Source of the DNA: Thalassobaculum_A sp040219215
Lineage (GTDB): Bacteria; Pseudomonadota; Alphaproteobacteria; Thalassobaculales; Thalassobaculaceae
Assembly (NCBI RefSeq): GCF_040219215.1
Contig: NZ_JAVJSX010000008.1
Span: forward strand, 124,001 to 188,000
Length of the DNA: 64,000 nucleotides
Direction: 5' to 3'
Position 1 is the stretch's first letter. The number at the start of each line of letters is the position of its first letter. Below the pieces are notes generated by a model. It had not been told where the DNA came from and made no database searches. It was given only the letters and a program-made list of their open reading frames with translations. The position numbers and the translations under genes are program-made. Below, piece by piece: positions 25,380 to 33,321 of this stretch.

Positions 25380-25574
25380 GACGCCTCCTTGCTGGCAAGG
25401 AGGCGTCGACGCCCTCGGACGCCGTTCAGACTCCCCGGAAGCCGAGCCAAACGGATCCCCCCTCCGTCGGCCAGCCGGGACGGCGTCCGCGCCTGCTGCA
25501 TCGCCCGGTCCTCCCCCGGGCCGGTGCAGAGACTCCCTGAGACGATAACGGCCGGACCTTCGGGTCCGGCCGTT
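25380..25574 (+). ncRNA. candidate 3'-UTR small RNA with C-rich anti-Shine-Dalgarno loops
   Basis: Starting 15 bases after the DUF1127 stop there are four hairpins. The first is a 12-bp stem with CTGG loop (25380-25407) whose 5' arm contains CCTCCTT. The second has stem ACGGA/TCCGT and loop TCCCCCC (25451-25467). The third is a two-part stem (CTGCA/TGCAG outside, GCCCGG/CCGGGC inside, 25496-25529) with apical loop TCCTCCC. The fourth is a 12-bp TTCG-capped stem (25547-25574) that can end the transcript. CTCCC repeats also lie between hairpins. This layout resembles the CcsR/cuckoo-type RNAs (CCUCCUCCC loops) found after DUF1127 genes in other alphaproteobacteria. No expression evidence is available. 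Confidence 0.5.
25547..25574. terminator. 12-bp hairpin with TTCG tetraloop
   Basis: The arms AACGGCCGGACC and GGTCCGGCCGTT are perfectly complementary around TTCG. The hairpin lies between the converging DUF1127/sRNA unit and the methyltransferase gene and could serve both strands. Only short T-containing tails follow (GTTGCC on plus, GTTATC on minus), as is common in GC-rich genomes. Confidence 0.6.
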
Positions 25575-25599
25575 GCCGTTCAACCCGGTGGATCCACCG

Positions 25600-26847
25600 C
25601 TAGCCGGCCTGCCGGACCAGCATCCGGTTGATGCCGTGGAAGGCCCCGAACACCTGCCTGACCTGCTCGGCAAAGGAGGCAGGCACTTCGGTGCCGGTGG
25701 ATTCGATGGATGCGCGGATCTCGCCGACCGACCGGCGACCGTCGATTCGCGAAACTATTGCAATGGTCAATGGCGGCAACGGCACGTGATAGGCCGCGCC
25801 ATCGATGTTCGCTTTCAGCGCGCCACCGACCTTCAGTCCTTTTGCAACGGCAACCGGGTCTAGGCCGCGCAGCACCAGAACCGTGCCGTCGGCGCCCGGA
25901 TCGGCCGGCGAAGTCCCCGGTCTCTCGGCGAAGCCGGCGTACAGAATGTGTTTGCTGATTGCCGTCGAGAGCCGTTCGGCCAGGGCTGCACGCTCGATCG
26001 CGGGCAGGGCCGCCGCCCTCCTCCGCAGAACCGGGTCGCCCAGATAGGTCTCGGGCGCATACCGCGCCGGTTCGATCCAGGCCAGCGGGGCCAGCCCTGC
26101 GGATTCCAGAAACGTGGCCAACTCGGGCACCCGGTACGAACGGTCGCGACGGTGCAGCAGCAGGTCGTACAGATGGGCGTCCTTGCCCTTTCGGTGGTCG
26201 TTGACCAGGGGATTTCGGTTCAGCAGGTGGGTGTCCGGCAGACCGGCGAGCAACCGGTGCGCCGCCGCCAGGCGCTCGGTGTCCGGCAGGTCGTCGACCA
26301 GCTGGGCCAGCGCCTCCTGCACCGGATAGATGCCGGACCGGCCATAGGTGCCGTACAGCATCAGGCCGAGTCCGCCGGCCGGCGCCAACTGGGAAGCCAG
26401 CGCCTGCAGCCCGGCTTCCGGGCTGGCGAGGTGATGCAGCACGCCGCAGCAGTCGATGTAGTCGTAGGGTCCCGGCGCCACCCGGCCGACCTCCTCGATG
26501 ACGCCGGTCACGAACCGCATGTTCGTCAGCCGGCGCTCGGCGGCCCTGGCCTCCGCAATCCGGCGGGAAGCCGTCGACAGGTCGAGATAGACAACTTCGG
26601 CGTCAGCGGCGCCGGCCGTCGCGAGATGCTGGGCCAGCATGATCGCCGCGTCGCCGGTGCCACCGCCGGCAACCAGGGCCCGGAAGGGCCGTGTGAGGTC
26701 GAGCCGTCCGCCGAAGACGTAGTGACGGATCTCGTCCAGGTCGCTCGGCGAGCCTTCGACCAGCCTCTTGTGCTCTTCCTTCGGATCTCGATGCGGATAG
26801 GGATAGGCTTCGTACTGCTCGCGTACGCGGTCGTCGATCGATGTCAT
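25600..26847 (-). CDS. class I SAM-dependent methyltransferase with C-terminal extension
   Basis: This 415-residue protein begins with VREQYEAYPYPHRDPKEE, an N-terminal motif shared by a group of bacterial methyltransferases. The SAM-binding glycine motif ALVAGGGTGDAAIMLA is at about 57-72, and VIEEVG and CCGVLHHLASPEAG follow (motifs II-IV). The last roughly 150 residues, with a terminal region around TIAIVSRIDGRRSVGEI, form an additional domain of unknown function. The ATG is six bases after the asparaginase stop, so both are in one operon. The substrate is unknown. Confidence 0.82.
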   Translation of the reverse strand: MTSIDDRVREQYEAYPYPHRDPKEEHKRLVEGSPSDLDEIRHYVFGGRLDLTRPFRALVAGGGTGDAAIMLAQHLATAGAADAEVVYLDLSTASRRIAEARAAERRLTNMRFVTGVIEEVGRVAPGPYDYIDCCGVLHHLASPEAGLQALASQLAPAGGLGLMLYGTYGRSGIYPVQEALAQLVDDLPDTERLAAAHRLLAGLPDTHLLNRNPLVNDHRKGKDAHLYDLLLHRRDRSYRVPELATFLESAGLAPLAWIEPARYAPETYLGDPVLRRRAAALPAIERAALAERLSTAISKHILYAGFAERPGTSPADPGADGTVLVLRGLDPVAVAKGLKVGGALKANIDGAAYHVPLPPLTIAIVSRIDGRRSVGEIRASIESTGTEVPASFAEQVRQVFGAFHGINRMLVRQAG

Positions 26848-26853
26848 CGGTGC

Positions 26854-27924
26854 TTAGAACGCCAGTTCGGGCGACGGCCGGACCACCCCCACGAGACGGC
26901 CGGCCCAGTTGCGGACCGGTGTTGTCAGCGAATTGGCGAGGCGGCGCTGGGCGTCGGCGTCCAGGACGCCGATGTGGCGCAGGATCGCGCCCATCGCAAC
27001 CTGGGCCGCGCGTCCGTTCCCGTCGTCGACCTTCAGGCAGATGCCCAGACCCTTTTCGGTGGCGGCACCGGCGAATACGCCTTCCGCACCACTCTTCAGC
27101 AGGCACCTGGTGCCGGTCTCGGCCAGCAGCGCGCTGTTGAACCGATCGGTTCCGGCGATCAGCAGCGGGTGTTTCGCGCAGGACGCCACGATTCGCTTGA
27201 TCGCGGCTTGCCGCGCCGCGCCCTGGCCGGCCGGGTCGGCGAACTGGGCCATCGCGGTTGCCATGCCCTTCAGCGGCACGCCGTAGACCGGGATTCCGCA
27301 ACCGTCATACCCGGTCGGTACGCCCGACAGATCGCAGCCGCTCATCTCGGCCATCACTGCCTTGAGGCGCTTCTGCACCGGGTGATCATCGCCGATATAC
27401 CCCTTGGTCGGCTCGCCGAGGTGGACCGCGGTCGTCAGCATGCCGGAATGCTTTCCGGAGCAGTTGTTGTGGGCGCGGGTCGGCTTGGCGCCTGATCGGA
27501 TCATGGCGTGGGCCGAGGCTTCGTGGATCGGGATCTGTGGCCCGCACTCCAGATCCTCGGCCGTCAGCCCCAGCCGGTCCAGCCAGGCGACCACCCGGTC
27601 GGCGTGCATCGGCTCGCCGGAGTGGCTGGCGCAGCACAGCGTCACTTCGGCGTCGTCGAGCTTGAACGCCTCGGCGGCCCCGCTTTCCAGGACCGGCAGC
27701 GCCTGTATCGGCTTGATGGCGGAGCGGCCGTAGACCAGGCGGTCGACGTCGCCCCAGGTGGAGACGGCCTTGCCGGAAGCGTCGACCACGGCGGCGATCA
27801 CCCGGTGCACGCTTTCAACCATGCCGCCGCGGGTCACCTCCACGGCGATCGGGGCGTCAGGCCGGCCGGCATGCACACGCAGGACGGAGCCGTCGGAAGC
27901 GGCGATGGGGGCGTTGTCGTTCAT
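26854..27924 (-). CDS. L-asparaginase, class 3 (Rhizobium etli ReAV type)
   Basis: This 356-residue asparaginase is of the type unrelated to E. coli AnsA/AnsB. Key residues of Rhizobium etli ReAV appear at a constant offset of 20: S68 and K71 in GRSAIKPIQ (S48/K51), S100 in CCASHSG (S80), and the zinc ligands C155 and K158 in NNCSGKHSG and C209 in DGCGIP (C135/K138/C189). The catalytic and metal site is therefore intact. The enzyme releases ammonia from asparagine in the cytoplasm. It precedes the methyltransferase by six bases and is divergent from a SpoU methyltransferase gene. Confidence 0.93.
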   Translation of the reverse strand: MNDNAPIAASDGSVLRVHAGRPDAPIAVEVTRGGMVESVHRVIAAVVDASGKAVSTWGDVDRLVYGRSAIKPIQALPVLESGAAEAFKLDDAEVTLCCASHSGEPMHADRVVAWLDRLGLTAEDLECGPQIPIHEASAHAMIRSGAKPTRAHNNCSGKHSGMLTTAVHLGEPTKGYIGDDHPVQKRLKAVMAEMSGCDLSGVPTGYDGCGIPVYGVPLKGMATAMAQFADPAGQGAARQAAIKRIVASCAKHPLLIAGTDRFNSALLAETGTRCLLKSGAEGVFAGAATEKGLGICLKVDDGNGRAAQVAMGAILRHIGVLDADAQRRLANSLTTPVRNWAGRLVGVVRPSPELAF

Positions 27925-27993
27925 GGCGAAAGGTCTCCTGGAAACAGAGTGCCACCTTGCCTCGACAGGCGCTGTCGGGCAAGGTCCCGCGCC

Positions 27994-28569
27994 ATGCGCG
28001 GGTACTTTGGAATCGGGGCGGAAGACATCTCCAAGGCGATGAACGTCGCTGCGTTGATGCGGACCGCCCATGCGTTCGGCGCCAGCTTCGTGTTCTCGAT
28101 CGGCAGCGTGCGGGCGGGCCATGAGTGGGGCCGGGTCGACACTTCCGACGCGACCGGCAGCCTGCCCTACTACCCCTTCGAAAACCCCGACGCGGTGATG
28201 TTTCCCAAGGGCTGCGAACTGGTGGGTGTGGAAATCACCGAGGATGCGGTTCCCTTGCCGAGCTTTCACCATCCACGCCGCGCCGCCTATGTGATGGGAC
28301 GCGAGCGCGGTTCGCTGTCGCCGGAACTGCTGGCGCGCTGCGACCATGTGGTGCGGATCCCGTCGCGGTTCTCGATCAATCTGGCGATCGCCGGGGCGAT
28401 GGTGATGTACGACCGGATGCTGTGCATGGGCCTGTTCGCGCCGCGTCCGCACCGTCCGGGCGGGCCGGTGGAGCCGGTTCCGGTGCCGCAGTTCGGCCCG
28501 CCGCTGTGGGAGAAGAAGGAACGCAAGCGCAAGGCTCGCGCGACTGCGGCGGCGCGCGACGATCTCTAG
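27994..28569 (+). CDS. TrmH/SpoU-family RNA 2'-O-methyltransferase
   Basis: This 191-residue SPOUT protein has the three family motifs: motif 1 NVAALMRTAHAFGA (about 17-30), motif 2 YVMGRERGSLSPELL, and motif 3 VRIPSRFSINLAIAGAMVMYD. Motif 3 has F-S-I-N-L in place of the usual S-L-N-V. A basic tail (KKERKRKARATAAAR) may aid RNA binding. It probably modifies a tRNA or rRNA ribose; the exact nucleotide cannot be told. The start ATG at 27994 gives a full SPOUT core with little extra. Confidence 0.87.
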   Translation: MRGYFGIGAEDISKAMNVAALMRTAHAFGASFVFSIGSVRAGHEWGRVDTSDATGSLPYYPFENPDAVMFPKGCELVGVEITEDAVPLPSFHHPRRAAYVMGRERGSLSPELLARCDHVVRIPSRFSINLAIAGAMVMYDRMLCMGLFAPRPHRPGGPVEPVPVPQFGPPLWEKKERKRKARATAAARDDL

Positions 28570-28661
28570 GGCGCTGTGCCCGAGGTCAGGTCTTGTGGAT
28601 TGACCACGCGCCGTACCGACCGCCATCCTGTCCGGGCAAGCCGGAATCGGAAGGATCGCCG

Positions 28662-29684
28662 TTGTCGACCGAAGAGTCTGCCGCCAGCCCGATGGTCCTG
28701 CCGGAAGGAACGGACCCGGCCGGCATCCAGGCCGCGCTGAAGACCCTGCGCGACGGCCGGGATCGATTCCCCAACAGCGCAAAGGTGCGGGGCCTGCTGG
28801 CATCGGTCCTGATCACGCTGGGGCTGCTGGACGAGGCCGAAGCCGAGTTGCGGATCGCCGTCGGCCTTTCCGACGCCAGCCGGGAGACGTCCAGGCAGCT
28901 CGCGCTGGTTTGTCGCCGGAAAGGGCGGCTCCGGGAAGCGTTCGAGGTCATGTCGGCAGCGCCCCACGCGCCTGCAACCGATGGCTCGAACATCCTCATC
29001 GCGTGCATGCCGAAGAGCGGATCCAGTTGGCTCCGCACGATGGTGAACACGTTTGACTTCATCGACACCGAGTATCTGGCCCCGCTGCATGACCGGCGCG
29101 AACAGGAGCTCGACCTTCTGATCCTGAATCGCGAGCGCCCGAATTTCTTCGTGGCCCAGCACCACGTGCGGGCTACCGGCTCGACCGACTATGCCGTCGA
29201 GAACTTCAACATCTCGACGGTCGTCCTGGTGCGCAACCTGTTCGACAACCTCGTGAGCGCCCGAGATCATTTCAACGACCGCCGGCCGGTCTCTCCGCAG
29301 TTCTACATGGACGGGCGGTTCAAGACCTGGGATCGGGAGCGGCAGATGCTGTTCCTGGCGGATTTCTACGCGCCGTGGATCGTCAATTTCATCGCGACCT
29401 GGTGGCATTCCAGGATCAACACCTTCTGGCTGACCTACGATATCCTGAGAGACGATACCGAAACTGCGTTGCGGTGCGTCCTGGAGCACGCCGGCTTCGA
29501 CGTTCCGACGGATGCCTTGCGCGCCGCCGTGCACAGCACCAACGAAGAACAGAAGACCAAGACCCTGTTCAATGTCGGAATGTCCGGGCGCGGCGAGGGG
29601 GTCTCGCCGGAGGTCCGGGCCAAGGTCCGGGCCTTGTGCGCCTACTACCCGGAGATCCCGTTCGAGCGCATGGAACTGCTCTAG
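28662..29684 (+). CDS. TPR-containing sulfotransferase-domain protein
   Basis: This 340-residue protein has a helical TPR-like N-terminus (about 19-100: IQAALKTLRDGRDRFPNSAKVRGLL..., LLDEAEAELRIAVGLS) joined to a sulfotransferase domain. The 5'-phosphosulfate loop is CMPKSGSSWLR (115-125), and the 3'-phosphate-binding segment is VVLVRNLFDNLVSARDHF (about 187-204). Both PAPS elements look intact. The start is a TTG at 28662, six bases after GGAAGGA. Sulfotransferases of this kind may modify surface glycans or small molecules; no acceptor is evident nearby. Confidence 0.8.
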   Translation: MSTEESAASPMVLPEGTDPAGIQAALKTLRDGRDRFPNSAKVRGLLASVLITLGLLDEAEAELRIAVGLSDASRETSRQLALVCRRKGRLREAFEVMSAAPHAPATDGSNILIACMPKSGSSWLRTMVNTFDFIDTEYLAPLHDRREQELDLLILNRERPNFFVAQHHVRATGSTDYAVENFNISTVVLVRNLFDNLVSARDHFNDRRPVSPQFYMDGRFKTWDRERQMLFLADFYAPWIVNFIATWWHSRINTFWLTYDILRDDTETALRCVLEHAGFDVPTDALRAAVHSTNEEQKTKTLFNVGMSGRGEGVSPEVRAKVRALCAYYPEIPFERMELL

Positions 29685-29696
29685 CGCCCGGCGTGT

Positions 29697-30368
29697 TCAG
29701 ATCCGGATGAACGGATTCAGCAGGCGCCCGAAGCGGCCGGTCAGCCGCAACGGTCCGTCGATCACCGAGAAGCACAGACATTCGTCGTCCGGTTCGGCAA
29801 CCGGCCGGTGGTTGTCGGCGCTGGTTGCCGTCGCGACGTCCCCCCTGGCGAAACGACCGCCCTCGTCACGGAAAGCACCGCGCAATACGAGGGTCGTTTC
29901 CACTCCTTCGTGAGTGTGTTCGGGCAGGGCGGCACCGCCGCCGGTTCGGATCAGTGTCGCGCGCACCGACCCGCTGCCAAGCGACAGCGGCAACTCGTGG
30001 ATGGCAAAGCCGCGCCGTTTCCAGGGCAACGCCGACAAGCTGGTTCCGAGGTAGCGGCGCAGCGGTTCGGGCACCCAGTGACGGGTTTCGTCGTCGACCG
30101 CCGCGGCAACCTGATCGTCGGTCGGGGATGGGGCCTCGTCGAGGCGCGCAAGCACCGCTGCCAGGGCGTCCGGGGCCAACTCGGTTGGCTTGAGTTGCGC
30201 CGTCAGGATACCCCCAATCGCATCGAGGCGCGCAACCTCGCGGCGACAGCGTGGGCACAGCGCCAGATGGGTCGCCGTCAACACGGAGTTGGCTTCGTCG
30301 AGCGACCCGGCGGAGTACGCCAGCAGCACTTCCGGTTCGGGGTGAAACACGGGTGTCGTGTCAATCAA
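29697..30368 (-). CDS. chrR: ChrR-family zinc anti-sigma factor
   Basis: This 223-residue anti-sigma factor holds the cognate ECF sigma factor until singlet oxygen or similar stress. The N-terminal zinc site has H9, H34, C38 and C41, the same spacing as H6/H31/C35/C38 of Rhodobacter ChrR. The C-terminal cupin has H151, H153, E157 and H187, again at the spacing of H141/H143/E147/H177. All metal ligands known to matter are therefore present. The start is a TTG (30366-30368) that overlaps the rpoE stop, with AGAGGA upstream; the overlap indicates coupled synthesis. Confidence 0.93.
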   Translation of the reverse strand: MIDTTPVFHPEPEVLLAYSAGSLDEANSVLTATHLALCPRCRREVARLDAIGGILTAQLKPTELAPDALAAVLARLDEAPSPTDDQVAAAVDDETRHWVPEPLRRYLGTSLSALPWKRRGFAIHELPLSLGSGSVRATLIRTGGGAALPEHTHEGVETTLVLRGAFRDEGGRFARGDVATATSADNHRPVAEPDDECLCFSVIDGPLRLTGRFGRLLNPFIRI

Positions 30369-30933
30369 GGCCGTCTATCCTCTCGCGCAGGCGTTGCATG
30401 GCCAGGCGGATTCGGGATTTGACCGTTCCCAGTGGCAGTCCACTGCGCTCGGCGATCTCCCGGTGTGACAACTCTTCAAAGTACGCGCGCCGGATCAAAT
30501 CGGATTGCTCGGGTGGCAAATTATCGATCGCAACGCGCATCCGCGCTTCGACCTGAGCCGACCAGACGGTCTGGTCGGCCTCCTCGGGCTGACTCGGGAT
30601 CAGCGCCGGATCGCTGGGGTCGTACTCCGGGCGGCGTTCGCGGCGGAGCCGATCGATCCGCTTGTTTCGGGCGATCGTGAAAATCCATGTTCCGGCCCCG
30701 GCCTGCCGGCGATCGAAGCTTGCGGCCTTCCGCCACACCGTCAGCATCGACTCCTGGACGACCTCTTCGGCGGTTGCCGCATCGGCGCCGAGCCGCAGCA
30801 GGTACGATTTCAGGCGCGGTGCGAAATGACCGAAAAGTTCCGCAAATGCTGCTTTGTCGCCCCGGATGGCAATGGCCTCCAGGAGATCTTCATGGCAGGC
30901 TGCGGTGGTCTCCGGGGGGCGGTGTTGCTCCAT
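30361..30933 (-). CDS. rpoE: RpoE-like ECF sigma factor paired with ChrR
   Basis: The group 4 sigma factor shows sigma2 (AFAELFGHFAPRLKSYLLRLG, WIFTIARNKRIDRLRR) and sigma4 (LPPEQSDLIRRAYFEELSHREIAERSGLPLGTVKSRIRLAMQRLRE). The tight linkage to chrR marks it as the singlet-oxygen-type ECF. I chose the ATG at 30931-30933 (190 residues) because it gives the usual short N-terminus; in-frame ATGs at 30996 and 31020 remain possible and none has a good ribosome site. I could not find a convincing self-type ECF promoter upstream. Confidence 0.92.
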   Translation of the reverse strand: MEQHRPPETTAACHEDLLEAIAIRGDKAAFAELFGHFAPRLKSYLLRLGADAATAEEVVQESMLTVWRKAASFDRRQAGAGTWIFTIARNKRIDRLRRERRPEYDPSDPALIPSQPEEADQTVWSAQVEARMRVAIDNLPPEQSDLIRRAYFEELSHREIAERSGLPLGTVKSRIRLAMQRLRERIDGLD

Positions 30934-31097
30934 TCGGGGATGGTGGGGCAGCAATCGGGATCCCGCAACCGGCGTCTCCGGAGGGCGACTGGACATCAAG
31001 ATGCCATGGTCTTGCCCCATCGCTCGGATTGAATTCTTGCGCCGGGGATGTCATGCCATCCTTGGCGGGGCTCACAGGCACGGACGAGCGAGGAACC

Positions 31098-31619
31098 ATG
31101 CGGCGAACGCAGGCGATGGCGATCGGCATTCTGGTTGGGTTCGCGTTGGCGGTGACAGGTGGTGCAGCAAGCGCACAGACGGTCATTCCCGGCGGCGAGA
31201 ACGGCGATTGGAAGGCTTATACCTTCAAGAAGGGCGACGTGACCGTCTGCTACATGGCGAGCGCGCCGACGAAATCGGTCGGCGACTACTCCAAGCGCGA
31301 CCCGGCATTCGTCCTGGTCACCAACGACCCGACGACCGGCGGTCGTGGCGAGGTCAGTTTCGTGGCCGGGTATCCCTACAAGGCTGAAAGCAGCGTGAAC
31401 GTGTCGATCGGGGGCAGCGCGTTCGAGCTGTTCACCGCGGCCGACAAGGCCTGGACCCAGGGGCCTGAGGACGATCGGGATATCGTCGCCGCGATGATCA
31501 ACGGTGCCGACATGACGGTAAAGGGAATGTCGGCACGGGGGACCGAAACCACCGATACCTATTCCCTGATCGGGTTCACTGCGACAAAGAAGCTGATCGA
31601 CAAGACGTGTCCGAAATAG
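31098..31619 (+). CDS. IalB-like exported protein
   Basis: This 173-residue protein of the invasion-associated locus B family has a clear signal peptide (cleavage likely after ASA, residue 26). The mature part contains WKAYTFKKGDVTVCYMASAP, RGEVSFVAGYPYK and a C-terminal Cys in KTCPK that could pair with the Cys of VTVCY. IalB-type proteins are widespread in non-pathogenic alphaproteobacteria, so no virulence role is implied. It is divergent from rpoE; the ATG follows GAGGAACC. Confidence 0.85.
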   Translation: MRRTQAMAIGILVGFALAVTGGAASAQTVIPGGENGDWKAYTFKKGDVTVCYMASAPTKSVGDYSKRDPAFVLVTNDPTTGGRGEVSFVAGYPYKAESSVNVSIGGSAFELFTAADKAWTQGPEDDRDIVAAMINGADMTVKGMSARGTETTDTYSLIGFTATKKLIDKTCPK

Positions 31620-31662
31620 TGAAACCTTGCGCGTTGAGCCTTGCCAACGCATGTTGAGGCCG

Positions 31663-32832
31663 ATGTCCACGGCAACCGATACCGTATCCGCAAGCGCGCC
31701 TGAGGCGCGTGCCGAACTGCTGGCGTTCGCCAGCAGGCCCGCGGACGCGCGCCCGGATCTGCTTGGACTGGAGCGCGAGGCGCTGGCGGCGGTCCTGGCC
31801 GGGATCGGCCTGCCGGCGTTCCGGACCGGGCAGATCTGGCATTGGCTGTACCACCGCGGTGCGACCGACTTCCAGGCGATGACCACGTTGGCGAAGCCGT
31901 TGCGCGCCCGACTGGCCGAGACGTTCCGGATTTCGCGCCCCAGCGTGGTAACCCGGCAGGACAGCGTCGACGGCACCATCAAGTGGCTGCTGCGCTTTGC
32001 CGACGGGAACGAAGCCGAGGCGGTGTTCATTCCGGAGGAGGATCGCGGCACGCTCTGCGTCTCCTCGCAGGTCGGCTGCACGCTGACCTGCTCGTTCTGC
32101 CACACCGGGACCCAGCGCCTGGTCCGCAACCTGACCCCGGCGGAGATCGTCGGCCAGGTCATGGTGGCGCTCGATCACCTGGGGGCCTATCCGACCGGAG
32201 GTCCGAACCGGCCCCTGACCAATATCGTCCTGATGGGCATGGGTGAGCCGCTGTACAACTTCGACAACGTCGCCTCGGCGATGCGCATCATCATGGACGG
32301 CGAAGGCGTGGCGCTGTCCAAGCGCCGGATCACCCTGTCGACGTCGGGCGTTGTGCCGATGATGGCGCAGTGCGGTGCCGATCTCGGCGTCAACCTGGCG
32401 ATCTCGCTGCACGCCACCACCGATGCGGTGCGCGACGAATTGGTGCCGATCAACCGGAAATGGCCGATCGCGGAACTGCTCGACGCCTGCCGGCGTTACC
32501 CCGGCCTGAACAACGCCCGACGGATCACGTTCGAGTATGTCATGCTGGCCGGGGTCAATGACGCGCCGGCCGATGCCCGTCGCCTGGTCGCACTGATCGA
32601 AGGCATCCCGGCGAAGATCAACCTGATCCCGTTCAACCCGTGGCCGGGGTCGAAATACGTCTGCTCGGATGCGGACACCATCGAGCGGTTCGCCCAGATC
32701 GTCCTGGCCGCCGGCTACGCCTCGCCGGTGCGCACCCCGCGCGGGCGCGACATCCTGGCGGCATGCGGGCAGTTGAAAAGCGACAGCGCGAAGCTGACCC
32801 GGCGCGAGGCGCGCTCGGTCGCGGCGGAGTAA
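31663..32832 (+). CDS. rlmN: 23S rRNA/tRNA (adenine-C2) methyltransferase
   Basis: This 389-residue radical SAM enzyme methylates A2503 of 23S rRNA and A37 of tRNAs. The cluster-binding CxxxCxxC is C139-C143-C146 (GCTLTCSFCHTG). The preceding C132 and the C-terminal C368 (ILAACGQL) are the residues needed for the dual-cysteine mechanism. LMGMGEPLYNFDNV and STSGVVP are further family motifs. I chose the ATG at 31663, just after TTGAGG; an ATG at 31651 is also in frame. Confidence 0.96.
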   Translation: MSTATDTVSASAPEARAELLAFASRPADARPDLLGLEREALAAVLAGIGLPAFRTGQIWHWLYHRGATDFQAMTTLAKPLRARLAETFRISRPSVVTRQDSVDGTIKWLLRFADGNEAEAVFIPEEDRGTLCVSSQVGCTLTCSFCHTGTQRLVRNLTPAEIVGQVMVALDHLGAYPTGGPNRPLTNIVLMGMGEPLYNFDNVASAMRIIMDGEGVALSKRRITLSTSGVVPMMAQCGADLGVNLAISLHATTDAVRDELVPINRKWPIAELLDACRRYPGLNNARRITFEYVMLAGVNDAPADARRLVALIEGIPAKINLIPFNPWPGSKYVCSDADTIERFAQIVLAAGYASPVRTPRGRDILAACGQLKSDSAKLTRREARSVAAE

Positions 32833-32841
32833 CCCCGGCGG

Positions 32842-33171
32842 TCAGTCGGTGTCGGGCTCTTTCCTGCCGGCAGTTTCGATCCAGTAGCCGACGCCGATTT
32901 CGGGGGACAGCGGCGACAGGCCGTTCAGCACGCCCTGCCGGCGGGCCTGCAGCAGGAGGCGTCCGATCGGCTGGAACAGGGTTTCACCACCGCCTTCGGG
33001 TGGCGGTTGCAATCGGACGCGAACGCTGCGCGGCTCGGTGAAGCGGGTGCGTTCCAGCATGCGACGCACCGATTCTTCGGCGTGGACGCGGTCAAGACCC
33101 CGCAGATCCAGCTCGTACTCGGCGTCGGCACCGGCTTCGGAAAGGCGGCGCAACAGGCGTTCCGGATCCAT
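32842..33171 (-). CDS. small protein with a degenerate Smr-like domain
   Basis: This 109-residue protein is not firmly assignable. The pattern LDLRGLDRVHAEESVRRML...SVRVRLQPPPEGGGETLFQPIGRLLL...GVGYWIETA follows the layout of Smr domains. It lacks the catalytic LDLHG histidine (here Arg) and the HGKG loop, so a nuclease role is unlikely. The ATG has GGGAG eight bases upstream. It converges with rlmN, nine bases apart. Confidence 0.6.
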   Translation of the reverse strand: MDPERLLRRLSEAGADAEYELDLRGLDRVHAEESVRRMLERTRFTEPRSVRVRLQPPPEGGGETLFQPIGRLLLQARRQGVLNGLSPLSPEIGVGYWIETAGRKEPDTD

Positions 33172-33321
33172 GCTAGTCTCCCGCTGACGGTCCGTGTGAG
33201 GTAGCGTGGCGATGCCGTCATCACAAGACGGATGTCAGCAGCGGTTCGTATTGAACCGGCACGGACAACGCCCTATCTTTGTATGGAATTCCGACGGTGT
33301 CGGCACAGCAAGAGGTTCGCA

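Noticed and set aside
30934..31097. ECF11-type autoregulated promoter upstream of rpoE
   Set aside because: I looked for a TGATCC-like -35 and a matching -10 on both strands and found only partial matches such as TGACATC without a partner.
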